NCBI GenBank assembly: GCA_933228675.1
Contig: OW121740.1
Location: 6,079,442-6,143,441, forward strand
From: Stomorhina lunata
Taxonomy: Eukaryota; Arthropoda; Insecta; Diptera; Rhiniidae
Reading direction: 5' to 3'
DNA: 64,000 nucleotides
Shown: one piece after another, positions 11,306 to 24,700 of the stretch
Numbering within the stretch: position 1 is the stretch's first letter
Layout: every line of letters starts with the position of its first letter
Notes under the pieces: model-generated
What the model saw: the letters and a program-made list of their open reading frames with translations, nothing else
Database searches by the model: none
Told to the model about the DNA's origin: nothing
Position numbers and translations under genes: made by a program

Positions 11306-14300
11306 AAAGTACGACTAGACTAGACTATGACTAGACTATGACTAGACTATGACTAGACTATGACTAGACTATGACTAGACTATGACTAGACTATGACTAG
11401 ACTATGACTAGACTATGACTAGACTATGACTAGACTATGACTAGACTATGACTAGACTATGACTAGACTATGACTAGACTATGACTAGACTATGACTAGA
11501 CTATGACTAGACTATGACTAGACTATGACTAGACTATGACTAGACTATGACTAGACTATGACTAGACTATGACTAGACTATGACTAGACTATGACTAGAC
11601 TATGACTAGACTATGACTAGACTATGACTAGACTATGACTAGACTATGACTAGACTATGACTAGACTATGACTAGACTATGACTAGACTATGACTAGACT
11701 ATGACTAGACTATGACTAGACTATGACTAGACTATGACTAGACTATGACTAGACTATGACTAGACTATGACTAGACTATGACTAGACTATGACTAGACTA
11801 TGACTAGACTATGACTAGACTATGACTAGACTATGACTAGACTATGACTAGACTATGACTAGACTATGACTAGACTATGACTAGACTATGACTAGACTAT
11901 GACTAGACTATGACTAGACTATGACTAGACTATGACTAGACTATGACTAGACTATGACTAGACTATGACTAGACTATGACTAGACTATGACTAGACTATG
12001 ACTAGACTATGACTAGACTATGACTAGACTATGACTAGACTATGACTAGACTATGACTAGACTATGACTAGACTATGACTAGACTATGACTAGACTATGA
12101 CTAGACTATGACTAGACTATGACTAGACTATGACTAGACTATGACTAGACTATGACTAGACTATGACTAGACTATGACTAGACTATGACTAGACTATGAC
12201 TAGACTATGACTAGACTATGACTAGACTATGACTAGACTATGACTAGACTATGACTAGACTATGACTAGACTATGACTAGACTATGACTAGACTATGACT
12301 AGACTATGACTAGACTATGACTAGACTATGACTAGACTATGACTAGACTATGACTAGACTATGACTAGACTATGACTAGACTATGACTAGACTATGACTA
12401 GACTATGACTAGACTATGACTAGACTATGACTAGACTATGACTAGACTATGACTAGACTATGACTAGACTATGACTAGACTATGACTAGACTATGACTAG
12501 ACTATGACTAGACTATGACTAGACTATGACTAGACTATGACTAGACTATGACTAGACTATGACTAGACTATGACTAGACTATGACTAGACTATGACTAGA
12601 CTATGACTAGACTATGACTAGACTATGACTAGACTATGACTAGACTATGACTAGACTATGACTAGACTATGACTAGACTATGACTAGACTATGACTAGAC
12701 TATGACTAGACTATGACTAGACTATGACTAGACTATGACTAGACTATGACTAGACTATGACTAGACTATGACTAGACTATGACTAGACTATGACTAGACT
12801 ATGACTAGACTATGACTAGACTATGACTAGACTATGACTAGACTATGACTAGACTATGACTAGACTATGACTAGACTATGACTAGACTATGACTAGACTA
12901 TGACTAGACTATGACTAGACTATGACTAGACTATGACTAGACTATGACTAGACTATGACTAGACTATGACTAGACTATGACTAGACTATGACTAGACTAT
13001 GACTAGACTATGACTAGACTATGACTAGACTATGACTAGACTATGACTAGACTATGACTAGACTATGACTAGACTATGACTAGACTATGACTAGACTATG
13101 ACTAGACTATGACTAGACTATGACTAGACTATGACTAGACTATGACTAGACTATGACTAGACTATGACTAGACTATGACTAGACTATGACTAGACTATGA
13201 CTAGACTATGACTAGACTATGACTAGACTATGACTAGACTATGACTAGACTATGACTAGACTATGACTAGACTATGACTAGACTATGACTAGACTATGAC
13301 TAGACTATGACTAGACTATGACTAGACTATGACTAGACTATGACTAGACTATGACTAGACTATGACTAGACTATGACTAGACTATGACTAGACTATGACT
13401 AGACTATGACTAGACTATGACTAGACTATGACTAGACTATGACTAGACTATGACTAGACTATGACTAGACTATGACTAGACTATGACTAGACTATGACTA
13501 GACTATGACTAGACTATGACTAGACTATGACTAGACTATGACTAGACTATGACTAGACTATGACTAGACTATGACTAGACTATGACTAGACTATGACTAG
13601 ACTATGACTAGACTATGACTAGACTATGACTAGACTATGACTAGACTATGACTAGACTATGACTAGACTATGACTAGACTATGACTAGACTATGACTAGA
13701 CTATGACTAGACTATGACTAGACTATGACTAGACTATGACTAGACTATGACTAGACTATGACTAGACTATGACTAGACTATGACTAGACTATGACTAGAC
13801 TATGACTAGACTATGACTAGACTATGACTAGACTATGACTAGACTATGACTAGACTATGACTAGACTATGACTAGACTATGACTAGACTATGACTAGACT
13901 ATGACTAGACTATGACTAGACTATGACTAGACTATGACTAGACTATGACTAGACTATGACTAGACTATGACTAGACTATGACTAGACTATGACTAGACTA
14001 TGACTAGACTATGACTAGACTATGACTAGACTATGACTAGACTATGACTAGACTATGACTAGACTATGACTAGACTATGACTAGACTATGACTAGACTAT
14101 GACTAGACTATGACTAGACTATGACTAGACTATGACTAGACTATGACTAGACTATGACTAGACTATGACTAGACTATGACTAGACTATGACTAGACTATG
14201 ACTAGACTATGACTAGACTATGACTAGACTATGACTAGACTATGACTAGACTATGACTAGACTATGACTAGACTATGACTAGACTATGACTAGACTATGA

Positions 14301-17300
14301 CTAGACTATGACTAGACTATGACTAGACTATGACTAGACTATGACTAGACTATGACTAGACTATGACTAGACTATGACTAGACTATGACTAGACTATGAC
14401 TAGACTATGACTAGACTATGACTAGACTATGACTAGACTATGACTAGACTATGACTAGACTATGACTAGACTATGACTAGACTATGACTAGACTATGACT
14501 AGACTATGACTAGACTATGACTAGACTATGACTAGACTATGACTAGACTATGACTAGACTATGACTAGACTATGACTAGACTATGACTAGACTATGACTA
14601 GACTATGACTAGACTATGACTAGACTATGACTAGACTATGACTAGACTATGACTAGACTATGACTAGACTATGACTAGACTATGACTAGACTATGACTAG
14701 ACTATGACTAGACTATGACTAGACTATGACTAGACTATGACTAGACTATGACTAGACTATGACTAGACTATGACTAGACTATGACTAGACTATGACTAGA
14801 CTATGACTAGACTATGACTAGACTATGACTAGACTATGACTAGACTATGACTAGACTATGACTAGACTATGACTAGACTATGACTAGACTATGACTAGAC
14901 TATGACTAGACTATGACTAGACTATGACTAGACTATGACTAGACTATGACTAGACTATGACTAGACTATGACTAGACTATGACTAGACTATGACTAGACT
15001 ATGACTAGACTATGACTAGACTATGACTAGACTATGACTAGACTATGACTAGACTATGACTAGACTATGACTAGACTATGACTAGACTATGACTAGACTA
15101 TGACTAGACTATGACTAGACTATGACTAGACTATGACTAGACTATGACTAGACTATGACTAGACTATGACTAGACTATGACTAGACTATGACTAGACTAT
15201 GACTAGACTATGACTAGACTATGACTAGACTATGACTAGACTATGACTAGACTATGACTAGACTATGACTAGACTATGACTAGACTATGACTAGACTATG
15301 ACTAGACTATGACTAGACTATGACTAGACTATGACTAGACTATGACTAGACTATGACTAGACTATGACTAGACTATGACTAGACTATGACTAGACTATGA
15401 CTAGACTATGACTAGACTATGACTAGACTATGACTAGACTATGACTAGACTATGACTAGACTATGACTAGACTATGACTAGACTATGACTAGACTATGAC
15501 TAGACTATGACTAGACTATGACTAGACTATGACTAGACTATGACTAGACTATGACTAGACTATGACTAGACTATGACTAGACTATGACTAGACTATGACT
15601 AGACTATGACTAGACTATGACTAGACTATGACTAGACTATGACTAGACTATGACTAGACTATGACTAGACTATGACTAGACTATGACTAGACTATGACTA
15701 GACTATGACTAGACTATGACTAGACTATGACTAGACTATGACTAGACTATGACTAGACTATGACTAGACTATGACTAGACTATGACTAGACTATGACTAG
15801 ACTATGACTAGACTATGACTAGACTATGACTAGACTATGACTAGACTATGACTAGACTATGACTAGACTATGACTAGACTATGACTAGACTATGACTAGA
15901 CTATGACTAGACTATGACTAGACTATGACTAGACTATGACTAGACTATGACTAGACTATGACTAGACTATGACTAGACTATGACTAGACTATGACTAGAC
16001 TATGACTAGACTATGACTAGACTATGACTAGACTATGACTAGACTATGACTAGACTATGACTAGACTATGACTAGACTATGACTAGACTATGACTAGACT
16101 ATGACTAGACTATGACTAGACTATGACTAGACTATGACTAGACTATGACTAGACTATGACTAGACTATGACTAGACTATGACTAGACTATGACTAGACTA
16201 TGACTAGACTATGACTAGACTATGACTAGACTATGACTAGACTATGACTAGACTATGACTAGACTATGACTAGACTATGACTAGACTATGACTAGACTAT
16301 GACTAGACTATGACTAGACTATGACTAGACTATGACTAGACTATGACTAGACTATGACTAGACTATGACTAGACTATGACTAGACTATGACTAGACTATG
16401 ACTAGACTATGACTAGACTATGACTAGACTATGACTAGACTATGACTAGACTATGACTAGACTATGACTAGACTATGACTAGACTATGACTAGACTATGA
16501 CTAGACTATGACTAGACTATGACTAGACTATGACTAGACTATGACTAGACTATGACTAGACTATGACTAGACTATGACTAGACTATGACTAGACTATGAC
16601 TAGACTATGACTAGACTATGACTAGACTATGACTAGACTATGACTAGACTATGACTAGACTATGACTAGACTATGACTAGACTATGACTAGACTATGACT
16701 AGACTATGACTAGACTATGACTAGACTATGACTAGACTATGACTAGACTATGACTAGACTATGACTAGACTATGACTAGACTATGACTAGACTATGACTA
16801 GACTATGACTAGACTATGACTAGACTATGACTAGACTATGACTAGACTATGACTAGACTATGACTAGACTATGACTAGACTATGACTAGACTATGACTAG
16901 ACTATGACTAGACTATGACTAGACTATGACTAGACTATGACTAGACTATGACTAGACTATGACTAGACTATGACTAGACTATGACTAGACTATGACTAGA
17001 CTATGACTAGACTATGACTAGACTATGACTAGACTATGACTAGACTATGACTAGACTATGACTAGACTATGACTAGACTATGACTAGACTATGACTAGAC
17101 TATGACTAGACTATGACTAGACTATGACTAGACTATGACTAGACTATGACTAGACTATGACTAGACTATGACTAGACTATGACTAGACTATGACTAGACT
17201 ATGACTAGACTATGACTAGACTATGACTAGACTATGACTAGACTATGACTAGACTATGACTAGACTATGACTAGACTATGACTAGACTATGACTAGACTA

Positions 17301-17636
17301 TGACTAGACTATGACTAGACTATGACTAGACTATGACTAGACTATGACTAGACTATGACTAGACTATGACTAGACTATGACTAGACTATGACTAGACTAT
17401 GACTAGACTATGACTAGACTATGACTAGACTATGACTAGACTATGACTAGACTATGACTAGACTATGACTAGACTATGACTAGACTATGACTAGACTATG
17501 ACTAGACTATGACTAGACTATGACTAGACTATGACTAGACTATGACTAGACTATGACTAGACTATGACTAGACTATGACTAGACTATGACTAGACTATGA
17601 CTAGACTATGACTAGACTATGACTAGACTATGACTA
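11306..17636. repeat. 11-bp satellite array, ~6.3 kb, without visible variation
   Basis: A head-to-tail array of GACTATGACTA, roughly 575 units. The left edge has a few imperfect units ('gtacgactagactagactatg'), then the phase is unbroken to the right edge at 'gactatgactacagtaatag'. I saw no substitution or indel by eye. An 11-bp unit puts a stop codon in every frame, so no reading frame spans it. Confidence 0.95.
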
Positions 17637-19574
17637 CAGTAATAGAATTGTCTTCCCACTGTCTTTTCAGAAAGAATTTAAAAAATTAAATTAAAACCTT
17701 TAAAAGTTTCCCCTAATTTTTCTTGGGGTCATTTAGAAAAATATCATTTAAAAATCCGTAAAAATCTTGAAATGTTTGCGATTCCAATTTAATGTTTCAA
17801 CATAAAAGTGACGCCAAAATGGAATGAAATGCAAAGGAAAAATTTAATATCTTCTTAAAGGACACATTTTTTATTATGTCCTGTAAGTTAAGACAAATAA
17901 AAGCAGCTGGAGTTGCTGGTATGATGAGGCTCATCCTTGCTTAAGCCATTAAATCTATTTAGTCATAAAATAAACTTAAGTACAATTTCTCGCACTTTAA
18001 TAAAGTAAAAACTTCAACAATTGCAACAAATCAAATACATTATTTGCTCGGTTTAATTAAAAATATGTGCGTTTATTGCTTTAGGTTGAGTTGGGTTTCT
18101 ATTTTTTATTTAATTTTGTCTTCTTGAATGTTTAAGAAACGTTTAAGCAATTTTATAAATAAGTCTTAAGAAGAATATGAACGCAAACCAAAAGTTTTAA
18201 AGGCTTGAGTTTTGAAAGAGTTAGGCATTTTTCTTTTCTTCTTTCAGTTTCAAGGCTTCAGTTTTAACATAAGAAAAATTTTTCAAAAATAAATTAGTTG
18301 TTGCTCATTTATTTTTAGCTGAACAAAAAAATTGCAAACAATTTTAATATAACATATGAGACCAGATATTAATGAGAAAAGGAGGTAGTAGGTTAACCTG
18401 CTTGATGTTCGAAAACAATAAAATTTGCAAAAAAAAATCTTATATTTCATTCTAGGTCTTGTTTAGATTCTTCTTCAAAATGATATGATATAAAGCAAAT
18501 TATCAAAATTCAATTAATTAAGATGTAGGGCATTTTTTGTCGACCTTTACCGATCGTAATTTCTCACATGCTTTTTTATTGCATAATTGTGAAAATTGTT
18601 TTCCAGAATTTATTATAGAAATCTTTAAATGTTGTTAACATAAACTCAGCAAATAATTTGTCTGGATTTCTTGGAAAATTTATACTTTAAGGCAAAATTT
18701 TATTAAAATTATTATTAAAGAAAATAAACAAAGAAATTTCGCAAAATTACTTTCTAAATGTTCAGGCGAAAAGAAACGAATGTGACTGTTATTTAAGACA
18801 ATTGTCTATGGAAAACATGAACATGAAAGAAATTAATTCAATAAAATAATTACCCAGACATTTTTAAATGCCTTTAGGTGCTAGAAGTTTCATAATGTAT
18901 GGATTTGAAAGGCCTAATATTAGAACAGCCAACGGCTGAGTATTACCTTCATTTGCCCGCAATTAAGGAAATGATAAGTTTTAGAGAAACTTCATTATTA
19001 AGTAAGTTTACAGTGGCTGCTGTCACTGTTTAATATTTTTTTTTATGTGTTTACATATTTAATATGTGGTTGGTATAGCCCTTCTATGTCGAATTTGTTA
19101 CAGAAAATGTTTGAGGGCTACACTCGTCATTTCTACTTAAGGGGTTAAACATTATATACCAACATACATAATTCCCACGACATTCCATTGTCTTTTCTAA
19201 TTTCATACTTAAATTCATTAACTAAAATTAATTTAAAACTTTTCTACGATAGTTCCTACTAATTTCACATAATATTTAAATTTTCCCCTAAACGAAATAT
19301 ATCAACCGTTTCTGGTTCTTGGAATTTTTTAATTTCTTTAACAAATTTCTTACAAATTTCCTAATAATTTCCCAGCTCATGAATATTTAATTAAAATAGT
19401 TTTTGAAATTTGCTACAAGTTAAATGAAGCTATACTTTTACTTTCAACTGCATTATTAATTTTGAACCTTAAACGTCATTCCTGCTCTTGCCGTAAAATC
19501 ATTCTTAGTTGCTAAATTATGAAAGAGATATTTTTAAAACCACGTTTAGTTGCCAACAAATTGTATTTAGTTAT
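17637..19574. other. no gene seen
   Basis: AT-rich sequence with no convincing coding exon, tRNA or repeat end. No further structure recognised. Confidence 0.5.
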
Positions 19575-20022
19575 ACTCTTCACCGCCACAGGTGGAAAGG
19601 GTATTATAAGTTTGTGCTAATATATGTAACGCATAGAAATTTTTGTCGTATACGCATCTTTTAGTATGCCAATAGGCTTTCTGAGTCGATTTAGCGATCT
19701 CAGTCCAACCGTCCGTCTGGCTGGACCCTCATGTTAATCATGTAATCATCACTAAAACGCTCTTAACTCTGAAGATAATGAGAATTTTGAGTTTATTTTT
19801 TGAATACATAATTTTTGTAAAAACTGTTCAATTTGCTGAATTTTGAGATAATCGGTCCACATTTGACCAAATGGCGGAAATATATGAGTTTTGAGCAAAT
19901 GTTCGTATGATGGCAAAATTTAGCAAATATTTGTCTTTATACTGGAAAAAGAACACCTTTGGTGTGGTGAAGGGTATCGTATGGTCGGGCTTAACCGACT
20001 ATAGCACTTTCTTACTTGTTTT
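19575..20022 (+). mobile_element. dispersed repeat E1, near-complete copy
   Basis: Begins 'ttatactcttcaccgccac' and ends 'gtggtgaagggtatcgtat', an inverted correspondence (ttcaccgccac / gtggtgaa), followed by 'ggtcgggcttaaccgacta', a small stem-loop, and a 'cttacttgtttt' tail. Internal blocks match the partial copy at 1-290. About 450 bp, no coding capacity. Probably a non-autonomous DNA transposon, by inference from inverted ends. Confidence 0.6.
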
Positions 20023-20069
20023 ACTGTAAAGCTGTTAACCGCTAAAGTTCCGCACAACAAAATAGGTAT

Positions 20070-20780
20070 AGGTATGTGTTAGTCTATGTCTTAGTCTATG
20101 TCTTAGTCTATGTCTTAGTCTATGTCTTAGTCTATGTCTTAGTCTATGTCTTAGTCTATGTCTTAGTCTATGTCTTAGTCTATGTCTTAGTCTATGTCTT
20201 TGTCTTAGTCTATGTCTTAGTCTATGTCTTAGTCTATGTCTTAGTCTATGTCTTAGTCTATGTCTTAGTCTATGTCTTAGTCTATGTCTTAGTCTATGTC
20301 TTAGTCTATGTCTTAGTCTATGTCTTAGTCTATGTCTTAGTCTATGTCTTAGTCTATGTCTTAGTCTATGTCTTAGTCTATGTCTTAGTCTATGTCTTAG
20401 TCTATGTCTTAGTCTATGTTTTAGTCTATGTTTTAGTCTATGTCTTAGTCTATGTCTTAGTCTATGTCTTAGTCTACGTCTTAGTCTATGTCTTAGTCTA
20501 TGTCTTAGTCTATGTCTTAGTCTATGTCTTAGTCTATGTCTTAGTCTATGTCTTAGTCTATGTCTTAGTCTATGTCTTAGTCTATGTCTATGTCTTAGTC
20601 TATGTCTTAGTCTATGTCTATGTCTTAGTCTATGTCTTAGTTTATGTCTTAGTCTATGTCTTAGTCTATGTCTTAGTCTATGTCTTAGTCTATGTCTTAG
20701 TCTATGTCTTAGTCTATGTCTTAGTCTATGTCTTAGTTTATGTCCCACTTTATGTCATAGTCTTTGTCTTAGTCTATGTT
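20070..20780. repeat. 12-bp satellite array (TCTATGTCTTAG), array 1
   Basis: About 58 units of 12 bp with few substitutions and several 6-bp units ('tatgtc' or 'tttgtc'). Because 12 is divisible by 3, both strands stay open and show (LVYV)n and (RHRL)n frames. These are by-products of the repeat. The same 12-mer forms the 2.7-kb array at 34155-36843. Confidence 0.9.
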
Positions 20781-20781
20781 C

Positions 20782-21115
20782 AGTCTATCGGCTCATGCAC
20801 AACAACTTTGCTGAAGATCATAGCATGAGCAAATGCACAGTTTACGATTTAATTCATTTTGAGTCATTTTCAGTGGCGCCACCTGTCGGAAATTTTTTCA
20901 TACCAACTTAGAAATCTATATCGGCTCATGCGCAACAACTTTGCTAAAGATCATAACATGTTCAAATGAATAGTTTACGATTTTATTAACTTTAAGCAAT
21001 TTTCATTGGCGCCACCTGTCGGAACTTCGTCACACCGAATTAGTAATTTTCGTTGGCTCATGCGCGATAACCTTTCTGGAGATCATAAGATGATCAAATG
21101 AATAATTTAATGTTC
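20782..21115 (+). repeat. three tandem copies of a ~133-bp unit
   Basis: The block 'ggctcatgc(a/g)caacaactttgct' followed by 'gatcata' recurs at 20790, 20923 and 21055, about 133 and 132 bp apart. Units 1 and 2 share 'ggcgccacctgtcgga' near their ends and unit 3 is truncated. It directly abuts the 12-bp satellite on the left and repeat U on the right. Confidence 0.75.
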
Positions 21116-21420
21116 TAAAAGGACATAAATTTAGCATTTTCATAGAAATTGTTTCTTCCAAGAGTGGGTTACAAGCCTGATGACCTAACCCATATTTTTC
21201 TTATGGGAGAACTCGCGGCACATGTTAGCTTACTACATTAACGGTTTTTAACGTAGTTCCCCGAGTGATACCACAAGGAGGTCCCGCAGTTGAGATGAAG
21301 GATAACTATGATTAGTCTGGGCTTACTTCTGCTATCATTGACTTTCAGTGGAGCATACGGCCTCATAGGGCTTACTATGTTAAGACCAATCAGAACCGTA
21401 ACTTGATATCCAACATCCCA
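21115..21420 (+). repeat. dispersed repeat U (copy 1)
   Basis: Matches 25330-25570 through ordered blocks: 'actcgcggcacatgtta', 'gataccacaaggaggtc', 'gttgagatgaaggataac', 'agtctgggcttac' and 'gttaagacca'. Similarity is roughly 70-75% by eye. The class is unknown; no protein was recognised. Confidence 0.55.
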
Positions 21421-21613
21421 TACATCTTTTTCTTAGTTTTCGTTTTAATATATGTCTTAATAATTGTTTTTGTTTAGTCTTAGTCTAGTTATTAGTTTGT
21501 ATCTTATTTTAGTCGTTAGCCTAAGGCATTTGTCCTATCGCTCATAAGTCTTGGATCACTATCTTAGTCCTCAAAAAAAGAAAAAAGAAAACTTATGTAT
21601 GATTGTTTAAATG

Positions 21614-21619
21614 TTTATT
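21614..21619 (-). promoter_or_regulatory. candidate polyadenylation signal AATAAA for the 21.7-27.5 kb gene
   Basis: TTTATT on the plus strand, AATAAA on the gene strand, about 110 bp past the stop codon at 21728. In such AT-rich DNA a hexamer alone is weak evidence. Confidence 0.35.
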
Positions 21620-21727
21620 GCACTATTATTGTGGGTTCTTGAAAAATGGATTATTTTAATATTTCTTTCTTACCAATAAATTTTCTAATCAAACTCAATT
21701 TATAAAGTTCACCTCTGACCCATTGGA

Positions 21728-24700
21728 TCACAAACGCGATAGTCTTGTCATCGAAGAATTCGATTTCAATTCAGAATTAGTAACTGCCGAATGTGTTGAT
21801 GATCCAGGCTGGGCATTACAATGCGGCTTGGATGCCTTCTTTTGGAGTTTTTTGCGAGCACTATTATTACGAGCTCTACCACTACTGTCCTCTGGTTCGG
21901 AAGCATAACCACTGGTATCATATTGATCTGAGAGAAGTCTAGAATTTGAATCGATGTAGGAATTTAAATCTTTGTCAGCAATTGCTGGTGGATATTTGAT
22001 TTCCTTGCTATTATAAATACTTTTGCCGGTTGAACTGAGTCTAAATGTTGTATATCTGGATATTAATGAATCATTTTTAGAAAATGAAGTCAATAGGGGA
22101 GAGCGCTTTTCTGCTGTAGCCTCTTCCTTAACTGTTGTCTTACTTATCGAGTTTATGGATAATAACTCTGGATCATTTTTTAATGTATTTTCTCGTTGAC
22201 TTAAAGGCAAAGAAGAGGGAGCTTCTTCTTTTCCAGACAACTTTTTGTTCTTTTTCAATTGGCTTTTGGGAGATGAATTTTGGGAGGAACTTATTTCTCT
22301 TTGAGGAGCTAAGTATCGAGAAGATGAGCACGGAGAATTTGAAGGGAGTTTTGTAACAGCAGATTCTTTTTTCACCTCCTGATTCCATGATGACTTACTG
22401 CTTTTAATACCTAAATTTTCTACGTTTTTGGGAAATTTTTCACCTTTAACAGTGGATTCCTTTGGCGACGGGACACTTGAAATGTCTGTAACTAGTGGTT
22501 GACATTTAGGGTTTATTTCGACCTTAAAAATCTCTTCTCGATAGACATTTACCTCATCTTCATTTACAACCAAAGGCGATTGCTGTGCTTTGGAATCAGA
22601 CTCACTTTGCAAGACTAACTCCAACGATGACTCTCGAGTTTTAATATCTTCTTTTAGACAATCAAATGTTATTAATTGTATACAAGACTCTACTTTATCA
22701 TAAAATGATGCTCCTTCAGATTGAGATGAAGAATCAGATATTGTTGGTTCCAAAGGTGTACCCTCTTCGGATTGCGTTTCAACGCAATCAAAACTTGTTA
22801 AGCTTCTATCGGTTTGTGGTTGAGTTGAATCGGAATCATCTGGAGGGAAAGTATTTTCTGAGAACGATGGAATTTTCAGGGATTCTTTTTTTAATATAAA
22901 TCCTGTTGATTTTATATTGGGTGATATAAATTCCTTTTGGGAACCAGATTCTCTGGGAGTTATTGTGCGGGGTTTTGTAATTTCCGATGAATCTTGTTTC
23001 GTGGGCATAGTTGTAACTTTTAAGTCCTCCCAATTAGAATCATTTTGCTTGTAAAACATATTTATTGAAGATTTTCGACTAATTATAGATTCCTTTTTTA
23101 TTGTCAATCCCCTAACAGATGGAAGGAAATCAATATTCGAAGTCGGCGGAACTATACTTTCTGATGCTGGCTTATTAAGAACAGCCGGAGAGGGAAAATA
23201 CTTCCCCGGCGGACCCGTATTTCCGAAGGTTGATTTTTTAATAATAACCGGGATTTGTAAATTCTTTTCCATCGGATTTTTTTCCTTTTGAGACGCAGAT
23301 TCTCTGGAAGTTGAAGCTTTGGGTTTTGTAATTTCCGGTGAATCTTGTTTCGTGGGCATAGTTGTAACTTTTAAGTTCTCACGATTAGAACCATTTTGCT
23401 TGTAAAACATATTTGTTGAAGATTTTTGACTACTTATAGACTCCCTTTTTATTGCCGATCCTCGAACAGATGGAAGGAAGTTAATATTTGAAGTCCGCGT
23501 TCCTGATGCTGGCTTATTAAGAACAGTAGAAGAAGGAAAACACTTCCCCGGCGGACCCGTATTTCCTGAGGTTGTTTTTTTGAATATTATCGGGGTAAGT
23601 AAATGCTTTTCCGTCGGATCTTCTTCCTCTGAAACTGGTTTATTAAAAATACGATGACTTAAGTTATCTAAAGTTGGCTTATTAATCACAAACGGAAAAG
23701 CTAATGACTTTTCCGGACCAATATTCTGTGAAGCGGATTCATCAATTACAACTAACGACGTTGTCATATTTCGTGAAGCTTGTTCATCAATCACAGTCGG
23801 CTGTTTTGAACTATCAGCGAAACCACCAGCTTTTCTTTTTTTCTGAGACGCTATAAAATTTTGTGATCGTTTTTCTTCTAAATTACTTCCCGAAAGGGAT
23901 TTGCGTGGTCTCAATACATTTGGCAGTAAATCTTTTTCTTCTAGTTCTTTTTTCAGTTTCATTTGCAGTTCGTCTTGGCTTTCATTTGCACTTCCATCTT
24001 TATTTGTTTTTTGTTGCGTTTCGTCGCAAGCCAAGCAATCACTATTGCAACATTTTTGGTCGCCATTGGTTCTGTCTATTTTATTAGTTAACCCCTCAAT
24101 AGACCGCTCTAACTGTTGTAATCTTGAAAAAACCTCATTGAAATTATTTTCATTTTGTCCATTTATTTCTGAAAATTGGAAAATAGAAAATTTAATAAGA
24201 AAATAAAACTAACGAGAATATTTTTATGCAAAACGAAATTTCAGTTTTAAATGCAAATTTTTCCCGTTTTCGAAGTGTGTTTTAGAGGGAAACAATTAAA
24301 AATTTTCTGTTTTACTGTAGTGTATTGCACTAAAATCCCAATTTATTACAATTAATTATTATTGTAATAAATAGTTTTTTGACAAAACCAAAAAATGTGG
24401 GGAAACCTTTCCTTACTTTCCTTTTCGCTTACGATTTTATTTCCAACAAACAAATAGGGAAAAGTGTAGAAAATCACCGGGAATTGTTGTTCAAAATTGG
24501 GCTGATCAAATTTCAAGTGGAAATTTTCCACTTTTCCCTTCTTCCTTATTATAAAAAAATTTCGAAAATGTAGAAAAAATTTCAATTTTTAATTGAAATT
24601 CTCTAATAACAGGGGAATTACTTTATAATGAAAAATAAGCTCACGGGGAATTGAACTCACTGGAAATGTTTATAATTGGGCCGATATTCTTAGTCTATTT

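Noticed and set aside
11306..17636. CRISPR-like or telomere-like array
   Set aside because: Contiguous 11-bp units with no spacers, no Cas genes, eukaryotic context; it does not match known insect telomere repeats.
20035..20828. Long open frames (LVYV)n and (RLRH)n, about 240 aa on both strands
   Set aside because: A 12-bp period without stops keeps frames open on both strands; no non-repeat domain flanks them.
22135..24206. Several 60-100-aa frames within the large gene
   Set aside because: Opposite-strand or shifted shadows of the 768-codon open region of exon 2.
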